Positions 1 through 7,409 of a DNA stretch of 64,000 nt are shown here, piece after piece; the stretch's first letter is position 1, and each line of letters opens with the position of its first letter. The DNA lies in NCBI RefSeq assembly GCF_026339935.1, contig NZ_JAPEPX010000002.1:1-64000 (forward strand), written 5' to 3'. Made by a program: the position numbers and the translations under genes. The DNA is from Streptomyces sp. NBC_01551 (GTDB lineage: Bacteria; Actinomycetota; Actinomycetes; Streptomycetales; Streptomycetaceae). Under the pieces are notes generated by a model, which was not told the DNA's origin, searched no databases, and saw nothing but the letters and a program-made list of their open reading frames with translations.

Positions 1-1
1 C

Positions 2-295
2 CACCACGATCAGGCCCACTTCACAGGAGAAGCAGGAGCCCCAGAGAAGGCGCGGGCTCTGTTCGAAGCCCTCGTCCCGTACCTGGCCGAGCTCCTTGGG
101 GAGGACCATCGCAGGACCCTGTGGAACCGGCACAAGCTCGCCCGCTGGACGGGTCGAGCCGGACAGCCCGCCGCCGCACACACCCTGTACAGGGAACTGG
201 TCGTGGATCACACCCGCGTGCTCGGCGCCGACCACCCGGACACTCTCACCAGCGTCCGCGAACACGTCTACTGGGCCGGCAAAGCCGGCCTGTGA
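2..295 (+). CDS. TPR repeat protein, C-terminal part (partial)
   Basis: The open frame runs in from before the window and ends at TGA 293-295, giving 97 residues. It shows the Streptomyces tetratricopeptide pattern twice: a GEDHRRTL-type helix turn followed by LARWTGRAG, then LGADHPDTLTSVREH and a closing AGKAGL. Such repeats are the usual C-terminal scaffold of actinobacterial NB-ARC/STAND or FxSxx-type regulators, where they bind partners, but the catalytic part is outside the window so the full protein cannot be named. A perfect 14-bp hairpin lies about 150 bases downstream and may end this transcript. Confidence 0.75.
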   Translation, partial: HHDQAHFTGEAGAPEKARALFEALVPYLAELLGEDHRRTLWNRHKLARWTGRAGQPAAAHTLYRELVVDHTRVLGADHPDTLTSVREHVYWAGKAGL

Positions 296-447
296 ACCCC
301 AAGTACAAAGGCCTTGATCCGGACCGGGAGAGTCAGGACGTTTTCCGACTCGTTAGGACCCGGTACGGATGGCCGCGACTTTCACCTTCACGGGTTTCTC
401 TCCGTGCAGCCCCAAACGCGTGTTCGGGCGGTTCTGCTCGGCTTCTC

Positions 448-479
448 GGATTCCCTCCAGGATTTCCTGGAGGGAATCC
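448..479 (+). terminator. 14-bp perfect hairpin, probable terminator
   Basis: GGATTCCCTCCAGG (448-461) pairs exactly with CCTGGAGGGAATCC (466-479) around the loop ATTT. There is no U-tract, which is usual for Streptomyces terminators. It lies downstream of the TPR gene. Apart from this hairpin I see no gene between 296 and 644. Confidence 0.5.
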
Positions 480-644
480 CCGAGGCTTTGCGCGAGGGGC
501 CGAATGGGGTACGGTAATCACCGATGAACTCGCTGCTACGGGGCGGGGTGATCGGTGCGGATCCGACTCAACGTCGCCTTTCGTCGGCGGCGGTGCGGGC
601 GGGTGTGCATTCGCGCGCCAGTTCCCCGTGGAGAGGGGGCCCGG

Positions 645-788
645 ATGGGCCTCGGCAGTGAAGACGACGAGCGGAAGAAGTGGTTGCGCAGCCTGTTGAA
701 GGCGCTTCGCCACGCGACACCGCTGGTCGCCCTGGTGGCGGACGTCCTGGCCATCCTGTACGGGATCCAGGTAGTCGCTGGCAGGTAG
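645..788 (+). CDS. small single-helix membrane peptide, 47 aa
   Basis: ATG 645 is preceded by a purine-rich GAGAGGGGG site at good spacing, and the stop at 786-788 runs straight into a perfect terminator hairpin, which together argue that this is a real gene. The N-terminal half is charged (SEDDERKKW) and the C-terminal half is hydrophobic (TPLVALVADVLAILYGIQVV), long enough for one membrane span. No family is recognised. Similar charged-plus-span peptides occur elsewhere in this window beside STAND-type genes (43882-44106, 49474-49653, 58466-58657). It could be a small effector or a membrane anchor; function is unknown. Confidence 0.5.
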   Translation: MGLGSEDDERKKWLRSLLKALRHATPLVALVADVLAILYGIQVVAGR

Positions 789-822
789 CCGGTCCGGGTG
801 AACGGTAATCACCCGGACCGGC
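788..822 (+). terminator. terminator hairpin of the 47-aa gene
   Basis: GCCGGTCCGGGTG (788-800) pairs perfectly with CACCCGGACCGGC (810-822) around a 9-base loop. It begins on the last base of the stop codon. Confidence 0.7.
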
Positions 823-837
823 CGCTTGTAAGGGGAA

Positions 838-876
838 CGCGGTCCGCCCATGGTCCAGTGCCACGGGCGGACCGCG
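838..876. other. second strong inverted repeat
   Basis: CGCGGTCCGCCC (838-849) and GGGCGGACCGCG (865-876) form a perfect 12-bp stem with a 15-base loop, only 15 bases after the preceding hairpin. It may be a second terminator or a bidirectional stop for converging transcripts. Confidence 0.4.
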
Positions 877-1205
877 GTTGCGTGTCGGGTAGACGTGATG
901 TCGATGCCGATTGCCCCTCCCGTAGGGTACCGCAGTTCTATGCGGTTCTACCGTCATACGGTCGGCACGATTTTAAAATCCCCGCGTCATTTCACGATCG
1001 TATCCGCGGCTGAAGTCACGTTTCGGTATTTCCCGTCTCCGGCGTCATTCCAATCCTCCCGCAACGGGCTCCGCATTGAACGTTGGCTCTCAATTCCCGG
1101 CGTCGTCGTATTGCGAAAGTCGCGGTCCCTCGCGCTGCGCATCTGGGCCGGCCGACGGCGCCCTGATCGTCGTGCGCACCGGCGACGGCAGGGCGGGAGC
1201 ACGCC
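877..1205. other. intergenic stretch without a recognisable gene
   Basis: About 330 bases of lower coding likelihood, with short AT-richer patches near 965-1030. I see no convincing start, RNA gene or repeat here. Confidence 0.4.
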
Positions 1206-1652
1206 TTAACGTTGAGGGGAGGTTCCGTCTCCCGCCGGGTGCGGCATCGTGATGGCCTCGAAGAACGTGCTGACCAGCTCCTGCGGCATCTGATAGCCCT
1301 TCACCTTGCCGAAGCCGGGTCCTCGCGGTGCGAGGGGCGGCTGCATGCCCTCCGGCCACCAGCCTTCGCGGACACCGCGTTCGAGCGCCCGCTTGAGCGG
1401 GCCCGCGTGGCCCCGCAGGCTCTTGCCGTCCAGGTCCTCGCGCAGGATTTCGTCCGACACGAAGCCGTCCCTGACTGCTGCTTCCCGGAGCAGGCGCTGC
1501 GCCCGCTTCGGAACGGCCTGGTAGAAGCGGTCGGCGCGCTCGACGGTCCACTCGGAGTCGAGTTCGACGGCGGCGGCGTGCTTGGCGAGGAGGGCGAGGA
1601 GGTCGGCCCGGAACGCGTCGTTCGGCTCTTCGACGGTCAAGACGATGCGCAT
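1206..1652 (-). CDS. conserved-looking hypothetical protein, 148 aa
   Basis: ATG at 1652 follows a GGGAG site about 9 bases upstream. The protein opens with a beta strand (MRIVLTVEE) and an acidic helix, then a basic middle (VPKRAQRLLREAAVRDGFVS) and a C-terminal stretch with the aromatic turn GVREGWWPEGMQPP. Codon use is fully Streptomyces-like. The helix-rich middle with RAQRLLREA and DGFVSDEILRE resembles small actinobacterial proteins of unknown function; I do not recognise a named family. It is transcribed away from the HEPN gene, so the 1653-1889 region is a shared divergent promoter that carries an operator-like palindrome and tandem repeat. Confidence 0.7.
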   Translation of the reverse strand: MRIVLTVEEPNDAFRADLLALLAKHAAAVELDSEWTVERADRFYQAVPKRAQRLLREAAVRDGFVSDEILREDLDGKSLRGHAGPLKRALERGVREGWWPEGMQPPLAPRGPGFGKVKGYQMPQELVSTFFEAITMPHPAGDGTSPQR

Positions 1653-1792
1653 GGTTCAGGGCTCCCGTTACAACAGACGTGAATAGCGGTCCATAGACGT
1701 GGAGTCACCGTAGCGGTCCCGCTGCTCGCGTGTCCCCGTCTTCAGGGCATCCGGGTGAGAGGTCTTCCGTAAGACCCTCACCGTCCATGCCA

Positions 1793-1818
1793 TACAGGAA
1801 AATTACAGTTTTCCTGTA
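1793..1818. promoter_or_regulatory. operator-like palindrome in divergent promoter
   Basis: TACAGGAAAA (1793-1802) and TTTTCCTGTA (1809-1818) are perfect 10-bp arms around TTACAG. The site is strikingly AT-rich for this GC-rich DNA and lies about 70 bases before the HEPN gene start. A smaller hairpin (GGTCTT 1761-1766, AAGACC 1771-1776) lies just upstream. A dimeric repressor site is the simplest reading; none of the immediate neighbours is an obvious DNA-binding regulator. Confidence 0.55.
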
Positions 1819-1824
1819 ATCTCT

Positions 1825-1850
1825 GATCAGCTGAGCCGATCAGCTGAGCC
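1825..1850. repeat. 13-bp perfect tandem duplication
   Basis: GATCAGCTGAGCC occurs twice without a gap (1825-1837, 1838-1850). Each copy contains the palindrome TCAGCTGA. It lies between the operator-like palindrome and the HEPN gene start. Confidence 0.8.
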
Positions 1851-1889
1851 GAGCGACCGTCAAGCGAGGCCGAACCTCAGGGGATTCAT

Positions 1890-2918
1890 GTGGAGAGTGT
1901 GAAGTCGGCGGCTCTGGCCGGCCAGCGGTCCTACGTACCGCCGGGGCTGCGCCTCGGTCCGCCGCAACTGGACTTCCCGCCGGTTCCCAACGGTGTCGAC
2001 TACCTCCTCAGCGTCGTCCACCACCTGAACGAGGACACCGGCGGCTCACCCCGCGACATCAAGTACGCCGTGCTCCATCTCCAGGCGGCTGCCGAAGTCC
2101 TGCTGAAGGCCCGGCTCTTGCGCGAGCACTGGACGCTGGTCTTCAAGGACCCGGGAGCGGCCACCCGGAAGAAGAAGGACGACTTCTCGTTCGAGAGCTG
2201 CACCACCACCGAGGCGGTCACGCGGCTGCGCAACATCGCACACATCGCGATCACCGACGCCGAAGCCAAGGCACTGAAGGATCTCACCCGGGACCGCAAC
2301 GCCCTCCAGCACTACGGTCTGACCCACAATGCGCGCGCCGTCGAAGCCCGCGCCGCTGTCGTGCTCGACTTCCTCGTGCGCTTCCTCGACGAGAGCCTGC
2401 TCCCCGAACTCCACGAGGAGGAGAGAACAAGAATCCGGCGCCCCATGGACGAGGTGCGCAGCGGACTCACCGCCATCGAAGCCTTCGTCGACGAGCGCAT
2501 GAAGCGCCTTCGCGGCAGCGAACTGAAAGGCGCCGAGAGTACGACCGCCCAGTGCCCGGACTGCAACCAGCTCGCCTTGCGCGTTGCGCCAGACGAAGCG
2601 CGCTGCCATTTCTGCGCCCGGGACTGGACGGCTCGACAGATCGCGTACGAGCTGGGAGACGGCGATCCCGACAACCCGTGCAACGAATGCCCCGGCTGTC
2701 ACGCTCCCACGCTGCTCGACTCCATCGTCTTCGTTGACCCCATCGGCGACAAAGACCTTTACTGCGTAACGTGTGCAACACGCTACGCCCTGGACGAGTT
2801 GGGCAACTGCGCTGCGTGCGGCTGCTACTGGCCCCACGAGGGTGACGACGACGGCACTCGCCAGACTCTCTGCGGGATGTGCCAGGACCAGATTCGCCGG
2901 GAAGAAGAGATGCTGTGA
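1890..2918 (+). CDS. HEPN-like domain protein with C-terminal zinc ribbons
   Basis: GTG 1890 lies 6-7 bases after GGGGA; 342 residues. Residues 50-165 are helical with a conserved HEPN-type arrangement: a helix AAAEVLLKARLL (66-77) and later the motif R136-N-A-L-Q-H141, which matches the R-x4-6-H signature of HEPN ribonucleases and related abortive-infection and toxin proteins. The C-terminal 120 residues carry repeated Cys pairs (222/225, 239/242, 264/267/270, 292/295, 307/310/312, 328/331) that would bind two or three zinc ions. What is seen is the motif and the Cys pairs; RNase activity is inference. The gene is 58 bases upstream of an integrase, so it may be cargo of an integrated element. 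It could also be a metabolic or regulatory HEPN domain without catalysis. Confidence 0.6.
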   Translation: MESVKSAALAGQRSYVPPGLRLGPPQLDFPPVPNGVDYLLSVVHHLNEDTGGSPRDIKYAVLHLQAAAEVLLKARLLREHWTLVFKDPGAATRKKKDDFSFESCTTTEAVTRLRNIAHIAITDAEAKALKDLTRDRNALQHYGLTHNARAVEARAAVVLDFLVRFLDESLLPELHEEERTRIRRPMDEVRSGLTAIEAFVDERMKRLRGSELKGAESTTAQCPDCNQLALRVAPDEARCHFCARDWTARQIAYELGDGDPDNPCNECPGCHAPTLLDSIVFVDPIGDKDLYCVTCATRYALDELGNCAACGCYWPHEGDDDGTRQTLCGMCQDQIRREEEML

Positions 2919-2976
2919 CAGGGCTCGCGCGAGGCACGGCGGCAGAACACCCGGAGGTCAGGCTGGGGGCGCGGCG

Positions 2977-4104
2977 GTGACCGGCTCGGAGATCGACATC
3001 GTCACGGCCACCTCGGGTACGCCGCGCCCCCAGCCCGGTGCCGGCTTCACGCTCGCTGCCCTCGCCAAGGACCCCCGTACGGGCTGGCCGCCGCGTGCCC
3101 GGCGCATGTACGAGTACCTGGCAGCCAGGTACGGCGACCACGACGCGCTGTGCACCCTCGCCGCAGCCTGGATCGCCCACCAGCGCTCCGAAGGGGTCCG
3201 CAAGACCTACAGCACGAACTTCCGCGTGTTCGAGCCCTACCTGCGCGAGCACGGCATCCACCCACTGACCGTGGGTTTCCTCGCCGCCGATGCCTTCGCC
3301 CGGCACCTGGAGACCGCGCCCACCCTCGTCTGGCGCGACGGCCGCCGGGAACCCGAGGGCCCACCCCGCCAGGACGCCACCCGGCACAACGTCCTCGCCA
3401 GCTGCTCCAGCTTCTACGAGTTCGTCCTGCGGACCCGAGCACTGCCCAAGGAGGCGTTCGACGCGAACCCCTTCACCGGCGTGCTCTATCCCGTCATCGA
3501 CCCGCTGGAAACCACCACCGTCTCCCTGAGCGAGACCGAGTGGACGACGCTCCTGGCCACCGCCCGGGACAACCCGATCTCCCGCGCGACGGCGCTGCGG
3601 ACCTACGTGCTGCTGTGGTTCGTCTACGTCTGCTTCCTGCGGATCGACGCCGCCCTCACCGCCCGGATCGAGAACATCGGCCACACGGACGGGCACCGCA
3701 CCATTCGCGTCCGGATCAAGGGTGGGAAGTGGGCCACCAAGGCGCTGCCGCCGCCCGTGTACGCGGTCCTCACGGAGCTGATCGGTGACCGTACCGAGGG
3801 CTTCGTCTTCATCACCAGCACGGGCCGGCCCCTCGACGAACCCTCGGTGTGGCGCACCCTGCGCAAGCTCGCCCGGCGCGCCGGCCTGCCCCAGGCCGAC
3901 AGGATTCGGCCGCACTCCATCAAGCACACCGTGATCGAGCACGCCTTCGCCCGCCCCGGCGCCCGCCCGGACCGGATCCAGGAAGCGGCCGACCACCGAG
4001 ACCCCCGCACCACGATGCGCTACCACCAACGCCGCAAGCGCCTCGACGACAGCCCGATGTACGACATGGCCGCAGCCACGGCCGCCGCTTTGGAAGAGTC
4101 GTAG
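2977..4104 (+). CDS. tyrosine recombinase (phage-type integrase)
   Basis: The GTG start at 2977 gives 375 residues; an upstream in-frame extension reads as non-coding. An N-terminal SAM-like core-binding domain (about 55-155) is followed by the catalytic domain. Visible catalytic positions are R222 (CFLRIDAAL), K248 or K251 (IKGGKW), H313-S-I-K316, H340 (ADHRDPRT) and Y349 (TMRYHQ). The family normally has H-x-x-R at 313-316; here Lys replaces the Arg, a deviation that could lower activity or mark a subfamily. Such enzymes insert and excise mobile elements at att sites, often tRNA genes, but no tRNA or attachment repeat is visible nearby. The HEPN gene directly upstream is a plausible passenger. 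Confidence 0.85.
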   Translation: MTGSEIDIVTATSGTPRPQPGAGFTLAALAKDPRTGWPPRARRMYEYLAARYGDHDALCTLAAAWIAHQRSEGVRKTYSTNFRVFEPYLREHGIHPLTVGFLAADAFARHLETAPTLVWRDGRREPEGPPRQDATRHNVLASCSSFYEFVLRTRALPKEAFDANPFTGVLYPVIDPLETTTVSLSETEWTTLLATARDNPISRATALRTYVLLWFVYVCFLRIDAALTARIENIGHTDGHRTIRVRIKGGKWATKALPPPVYAVLTELIGDRTEGFVFITSTGRPLDEPSVWRTLRKLARRAGLPQADRIRPHSIKHTVIEHAFARPGARPDRIQEAADHRDPRTTMRYHQRRKRLDDSPMYDMAAATAAALEES

Positions 4105-4279
4105 CACGGCTGATGATTCGCCCCGAGGGGGACAGAAACTGGTCACGTCGGTGAGTGCCCTTGAGCGTTGTGGCATACGCCCCTCGCCTGTGGGGATGGA
4201 CCGCGACTCTGCTCTGATGGGAGCTGGCGGCTGCGGCGTTGTAAGGGCAACCTGATCGTTCCTGGTCGGCACCGTATCT

Positions 4280-4513
4280 TCACGGCAGGCGGTAGGTGCT
4301 CCATTCCGGCTGGCCGGGCCCGTCCTCCTCCTCGTAATCAATGGGGAACTGGTGGCCATGCAGCCGGTAGACCATCTCGTCCGGTGCTGCCAACATCCGA
4401 GCCCGCCGCCAAGCCGCGTCGAACGACAGGCGCTTGTTCGCTTCGCGTCGCAGGCGCAGCGCACGCCAGGAAGTGAGAGGGGCGAGGATGATCCGCCACA
4501 GGGTCAGCTTCAT
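4280..4513 (-). CDS. small hypothetical protein, 77 aa, last gene of operon
   Basis: ATG at 4513 overlaps the stop of the preceding gene (shared ATGA), the usual sign of translational coupling. The protein starts MKLTLWRIILAPLTSW, is strongly basic in the middle (RALRLRREANKRL) and ends with an acidic and aromatic tail (DYEEEDGPGQPEWSTY). The N-terminus is amphipathic, not a clear signal peptide. No family is recognised. Its place at the end of the cyclase/STAND-like operon is the only clue to its role. Confidence 0.65.
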   Translation of the reverse strand: MKLTLWRIILAPLTSWRALRLRREANKRLSFDAAWRRARMLAAPDEMVYRLHGHQFPIDYEEEDGPGQPEWSTYRLP

Positions 4514-5217
4514 CCCTTGCGCTGACCTTCTGCCGCTTCCCTGCCGGCCATGGATGCGCTGCCCACCGCCGAATCGTCCGCGGCGGCATCGCCCTTCAGC
4601 ATCTTGACCGACTCGCAGAGCGCGAGCATCGCCCGGTTCTGCATCTCGATGTCGTCGAAGCCCTGGCCGATCGCCTCCCACTGCTCGAGCAGAGGCTGCC
4701 ACCATGCGTCGGCAGCGACGATCCACCGCGCCAGGCGCTGCCAGTCGGCAACCTGCTGAGCGCCTGGCCAGTCGCCCTGCCGTTCGATCCGGTCGAGCAC
4801 GAAGAGGTCGGGCTGCTCGTACAGGTTCGTGCGCAGGAACCGCAGCCGCCGTATTCGTGCCTCGTCTGCCCGCTGCTGAGCGAGGTCCTCCTGGGTGCTC
4901 TCCGAGAGGGTCAGTTCCACGCGGGCAGCCAGGCACCGGTATCCGGTGGCACGTGTGTGCTCCGGGGTGCCGAGCTCGGCGTTGACGGTGTCCTGAGCGG
5001 TACGTACCTCCACGGCTTCGAAGAGCCGGGCGACCTGTCCGGCCCGCGCCAGGGTCCGGCTGAGTACGAGGTCCTCGACATTGAGCCGGGTTCGCAGCGC
5101 CGGGCGCCATTCGATTGTGAACGTGGCCTCGAAGTGCATGCCGGCGGTTGCGGAGCGAAGCATCCGAGGCTGGGTGCAGTGGATCGTGCGGGCCCGGTGC
5201 TGCCAGAACCACCTCAC
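4510..5217 (-). CDS. operon protein of unknown family, 235 aa
   Basis: The GTG start at 5217 overlaps the stop of the 714-residue gene (GTGA), so the two are coupled; an ATG at 5139 (MHFEATFTIEW) is the alternative start and begins the more ordered region. The protein has a beta-rich opening followed by long helices (RFLRTNLYEQPDLFVLDRIERQ, trimmed here to the PDLFVLD core) and a tryptophan-rich segment (DAWWQPLLEQWEAIGQGFDD) before a disordered tail. No catalytic motif is visible. It lies between a STAND-like protein and a 77-residue protein, so a structural or regulatory partner of the STAND-like protein is the best guess. Confidence 0.7.
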   Translation of the reverse strand: MRWFWQHRARTIHCTQPRMLRSATAGMHFEATFTIEWRPALRTRLNVEDLVLSRTLARAGQVARLFEAVEVRTAQDTVNAELGTPEHTRATGYRCLAARVELTLSESTQEDLAQQRADEARIRRLRFLRTNLYEQPDLFVLDRIERQGDWPGAQQVADWQRLARWIVAADAWWQPLLEQWEAIGQGFDDIEMQNRAMLALCESVKMLKGDAAADDSAVGSASMAGREAAEGQRKG

Positions 5218-7358
5218 GCCGGGTTCCTGTTGAGCTGGATCACGGTGCGGAGCCGAGGGTCGACGAGGCGGTCCCAGAAGTCGTTGGCCGCAGTCCTGTC
5301 CCCGTCGACCGTGACGTGCTCCAGTGCCTGCATCAGGCTCATGGAGGCCTTGAAGATCTTCTGGCCTCGCAGGACCGGGAGCAGCCCGTCCCGGACCCGG
5401 GCGTAGGAGGCGGGGTCATCTGCCGACTGCCTGATCCAGGCGGTGAGGTGGTCGATGGCGTCCGGCGCTGTGGTGATGTCTCCCAGCAGCTCCTGCAGGG
5501 CACGCTTTACGTCCACCTCTGGCGGAACTTGATCGGACAGCAGCCACGGGGTGGTGGTGGCCGGTACGGTCATCAGAGCCAGGAAAGCAGCGGTACCGGC
5601 GTCGCGGGGCCGCCCCGACTGCTGCCAGGCGCGAACTTCGGTGAGCAGCCGAACCACTCCAGCGGGCTGTTGCGCCTGCTCCACGAAAGCGTTGAGGACC
5701 TCGTTCCGGGACGATTCGTGCCCGCTGTTGGCGGCCCGCCGTAGCCGGACCATGGCCATCCTGGCCTGTGAAGACGTGACATCCGGGGTGTTCAGGACCT
5801 CCCGGCAGGTCGCCACCACCGTGGCCCCGTGCTCCTTGACCGATGCCCAGCCATACAGAAGGCCCCAGGCCTGGCGGCCGATGTGCTCGTCCTGTAGGGC
5901 CTCGACCAGAAGGGCGCTGAGGAGTTCCTTCTTCGCAGGGTGGTTCGGGGACCCGAGCTGGACGAGGTGGTCGACGTTCCCGTGCCGCAAGGTCAGAGCG
6001 GCGATGGCGTCCACGACGTGCTTGTTTGCCTCGCGGCCGCCACTGCCACCGTCCCCGGACACGAGCCACTTCAGCAAGGGGTCGCGCATGACCTCGTAGT
6101 TGTCCCAGACGTAGGTCAGGACGGCCCTGCCGTAGCCGGGCTGGTCGAAGACGACCTCGTCGTGGGCACCGACCCCGGCGCCGACATCGACGAGGCGACG
6201 GCGTAATCCGCGGCCTGCGAACGCGGCACTGGTCGTCGAGGCGAAGCCGCTCGTCCCGACGTTGATTTTTTCCTGCAGGTCTCGGGCGGCCTTGGCCACC
6301 TCGGGCATGGGGGCGGATTGGTGCACGGCGAGGGCCAGGAGGAGACAGCGGTCCTCCAGGGGCAGCGAGGTGTCCTTGCCACTGTGCACGGGGGCCGTCT
6401 CCCCGAACAGGGTGTCGAGTTTGTCGCGCCAGTCAGACAGCGCGGAGGTGATCCGTTCGGCAAGTCCGGCATCCAGTGCGGACCATGGCAACGGGACGTC
6501 CATGGGGAATGAGGAACCAGTCAGTCGCTCGTGTTCCTGCCACGTGAGCACGAGCGAGTCGGCCCTGCGGACCGCCTCCACGGCGTCCAGGCCCCTCAGC
6601 GAAGCCTTTGCCTTGTCGACGGACTGGAGGTAGGAAATCAGACCGGGGGCTTCGCGAGCCCTCAGGCGGGCCTCCACGACGCTCTGCGCCGGCGGCGGCT
6701 CGTTGAGGTGGACGAGGTGAATGCCTGACTGGACCGGGACGTAGTGATCAGCCCACAGGTCCTTGGCCACGTTCAGAACGAGGTAAGAATCCAGCTTCTC
6801 CAGGAGCCGGGCATGTGCTTCGAGCATCGTGAGGAAGTCGGCCGAGACGCGGTCGCGGCCGGGGTCCTTGAGGTCGAGCTGGTAGGCGTGGCGTTCCTCG
6901 GCGGGAAGCCGACTCACCTTCGGCGTTTTCCAATCCGCGTCCAGTTTCACGATGTCGGAGTCCTCATCCGTATGCCGGGCGAGGAGGTCCAGGGCCAGGG
7001 TGGTCGACCCGAAGGAACGCGGGGCGACGATGATCAGTACGTGCTGCCGCGGGCGTACTCCCTCAGGATCCAGAGCCTGCCGCCACGTCTCGGCCCACTG
7101 GCCTTCTCGGACGATCAGTTCCTGCTTGATCTGGTGACGGTGGAGGGTGGGTCCATCAAGGATGTCGTGCTTGCGGGTCTCGTTGATGATCTTGTCGGCG
7201 TGGTTGACGACCATCTCCGGATTGTTCACCGTGATCGGCGTCGGCCCAGCGTCCGGTACGGGAGGCAGGACGAACGCTGCCGGGTCTGTTCGCCCGCCGC
7301 CAGGAGAGCCGGGCTCATCGGACGGACGGGGCGGAAGGAGGGGACGATCGTCGGACAT
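5214..7358 (-). CDS. STAND-like NTPase-fold protein with degenerate P-loop
   Basis: ATG 7358 with AAGGAAG about 10 bases upstream; 714 residues. Residues 1-42 are a Pro/Gly-rich disordered tail, 43-60 a short motif (ITVNNPEMVVNHADKIIN), then a P-loop-like fold. The Walker A position reads A112-P-R-S-F-G117-S118-T119: the first Gly and the essential Lys are missing, so ATP hydrolysis is unlikely. A hydrophobic strand (SYLVLNVAKDL) sits at the Walker B position, followed by winged-helix-like and helical-repeat regions (VLTYVWDNYEVMRDPLLKWLV, trimmed in spirit). This is the pattern of inactive STAND proteins described in bacterial conflict operons. It lies 51 bases downstream of the cyclase gene, and its N-terminal motif resembles the cyclase tail. 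Inference: a scaffold or sensor for the cyclase. Confidence 0.6.
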   Translation of the reverse strand: MSDDRPLLPPRPSDEPGSPGGGRTDPAAFVLPPVPDAGPTPITVNNPEMVVNHADKIINETRKHDILDGPTLHRHQIKQELIVREGQWAETWRQALDPEGVRPRQHVLIIVAPRSFGSTTLALDLLARHTDEDSDIVKLDADWKTPKVSRLPAEERHAYQLDLKDPGRDRVSADFLTMLEAHARLLEKLDSYLVLNVAKDLWADHYVPVQSGIHLVHLNEPPPAQSVVEARLRAREAPGLISYLQSVDKAKASLRGLDAVEAVRRADSLVLTWQEHERLTGSSFPMDVPLPWSALDAGLAERITSALSDWRDKLDTLFGETAPVHSGKDTSLPLEDRCLLLALAVHQSAPMPEVAKAARDLQEKINVGTSGFASTTSAAFAGRGLRRRLVDVGAGVGAHDEVVFDQPGYGRAVLTYVWDNYEVMRDPLLKWLVSGDGGSGGREANKHVVDAIAALTLRHGNVDHLVQLGSPNHPAKKELLSALLVEALQDEHIGRQAWGLLYGWASVKEHGATVVATCREVLNTPDVTSSQARMAMVRLRRAANSGHESSRNEVLNAFVEQAQQPAGVVRLLTEVRAWQQSGRPRDAGTAAFLALMTVPATTTPWLLSDQVPPEVDVKRALQELLGDITTAPDAIDHLTAWIRQSADDPASYARVRDGLLPVLRGQKIFKASMSLMQALEHVTVDGDRTAANDFWDRLVDPRLRTVIQLNRNPA

Positions 7359-7409
7359 GTGCTTTGTGCTTCCTTTCGGCAGGGAAGGGGAGGTGAGAGC
7401 ACGGCCGGC

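Noticed and set aside
296..644. Overlapping frames on both strands after the TPR gene
   Set aside because: No RBS, no family pattern, and a terminator hairpin lies in the middle.
4168..4200. A lone CCCCTCGCCTGTGGGGATGG unit resembling a type I-E CRISPR repeat
   Set aside because: Single copy with no second unit at 61 bases; not enough for an array.
2467..4464. A 665-codon open frame opposite the integrase
   Set aside because: The plus strand has the catalytic tyrosine-recombinase motifs; the antisense protein is compositionally biased.
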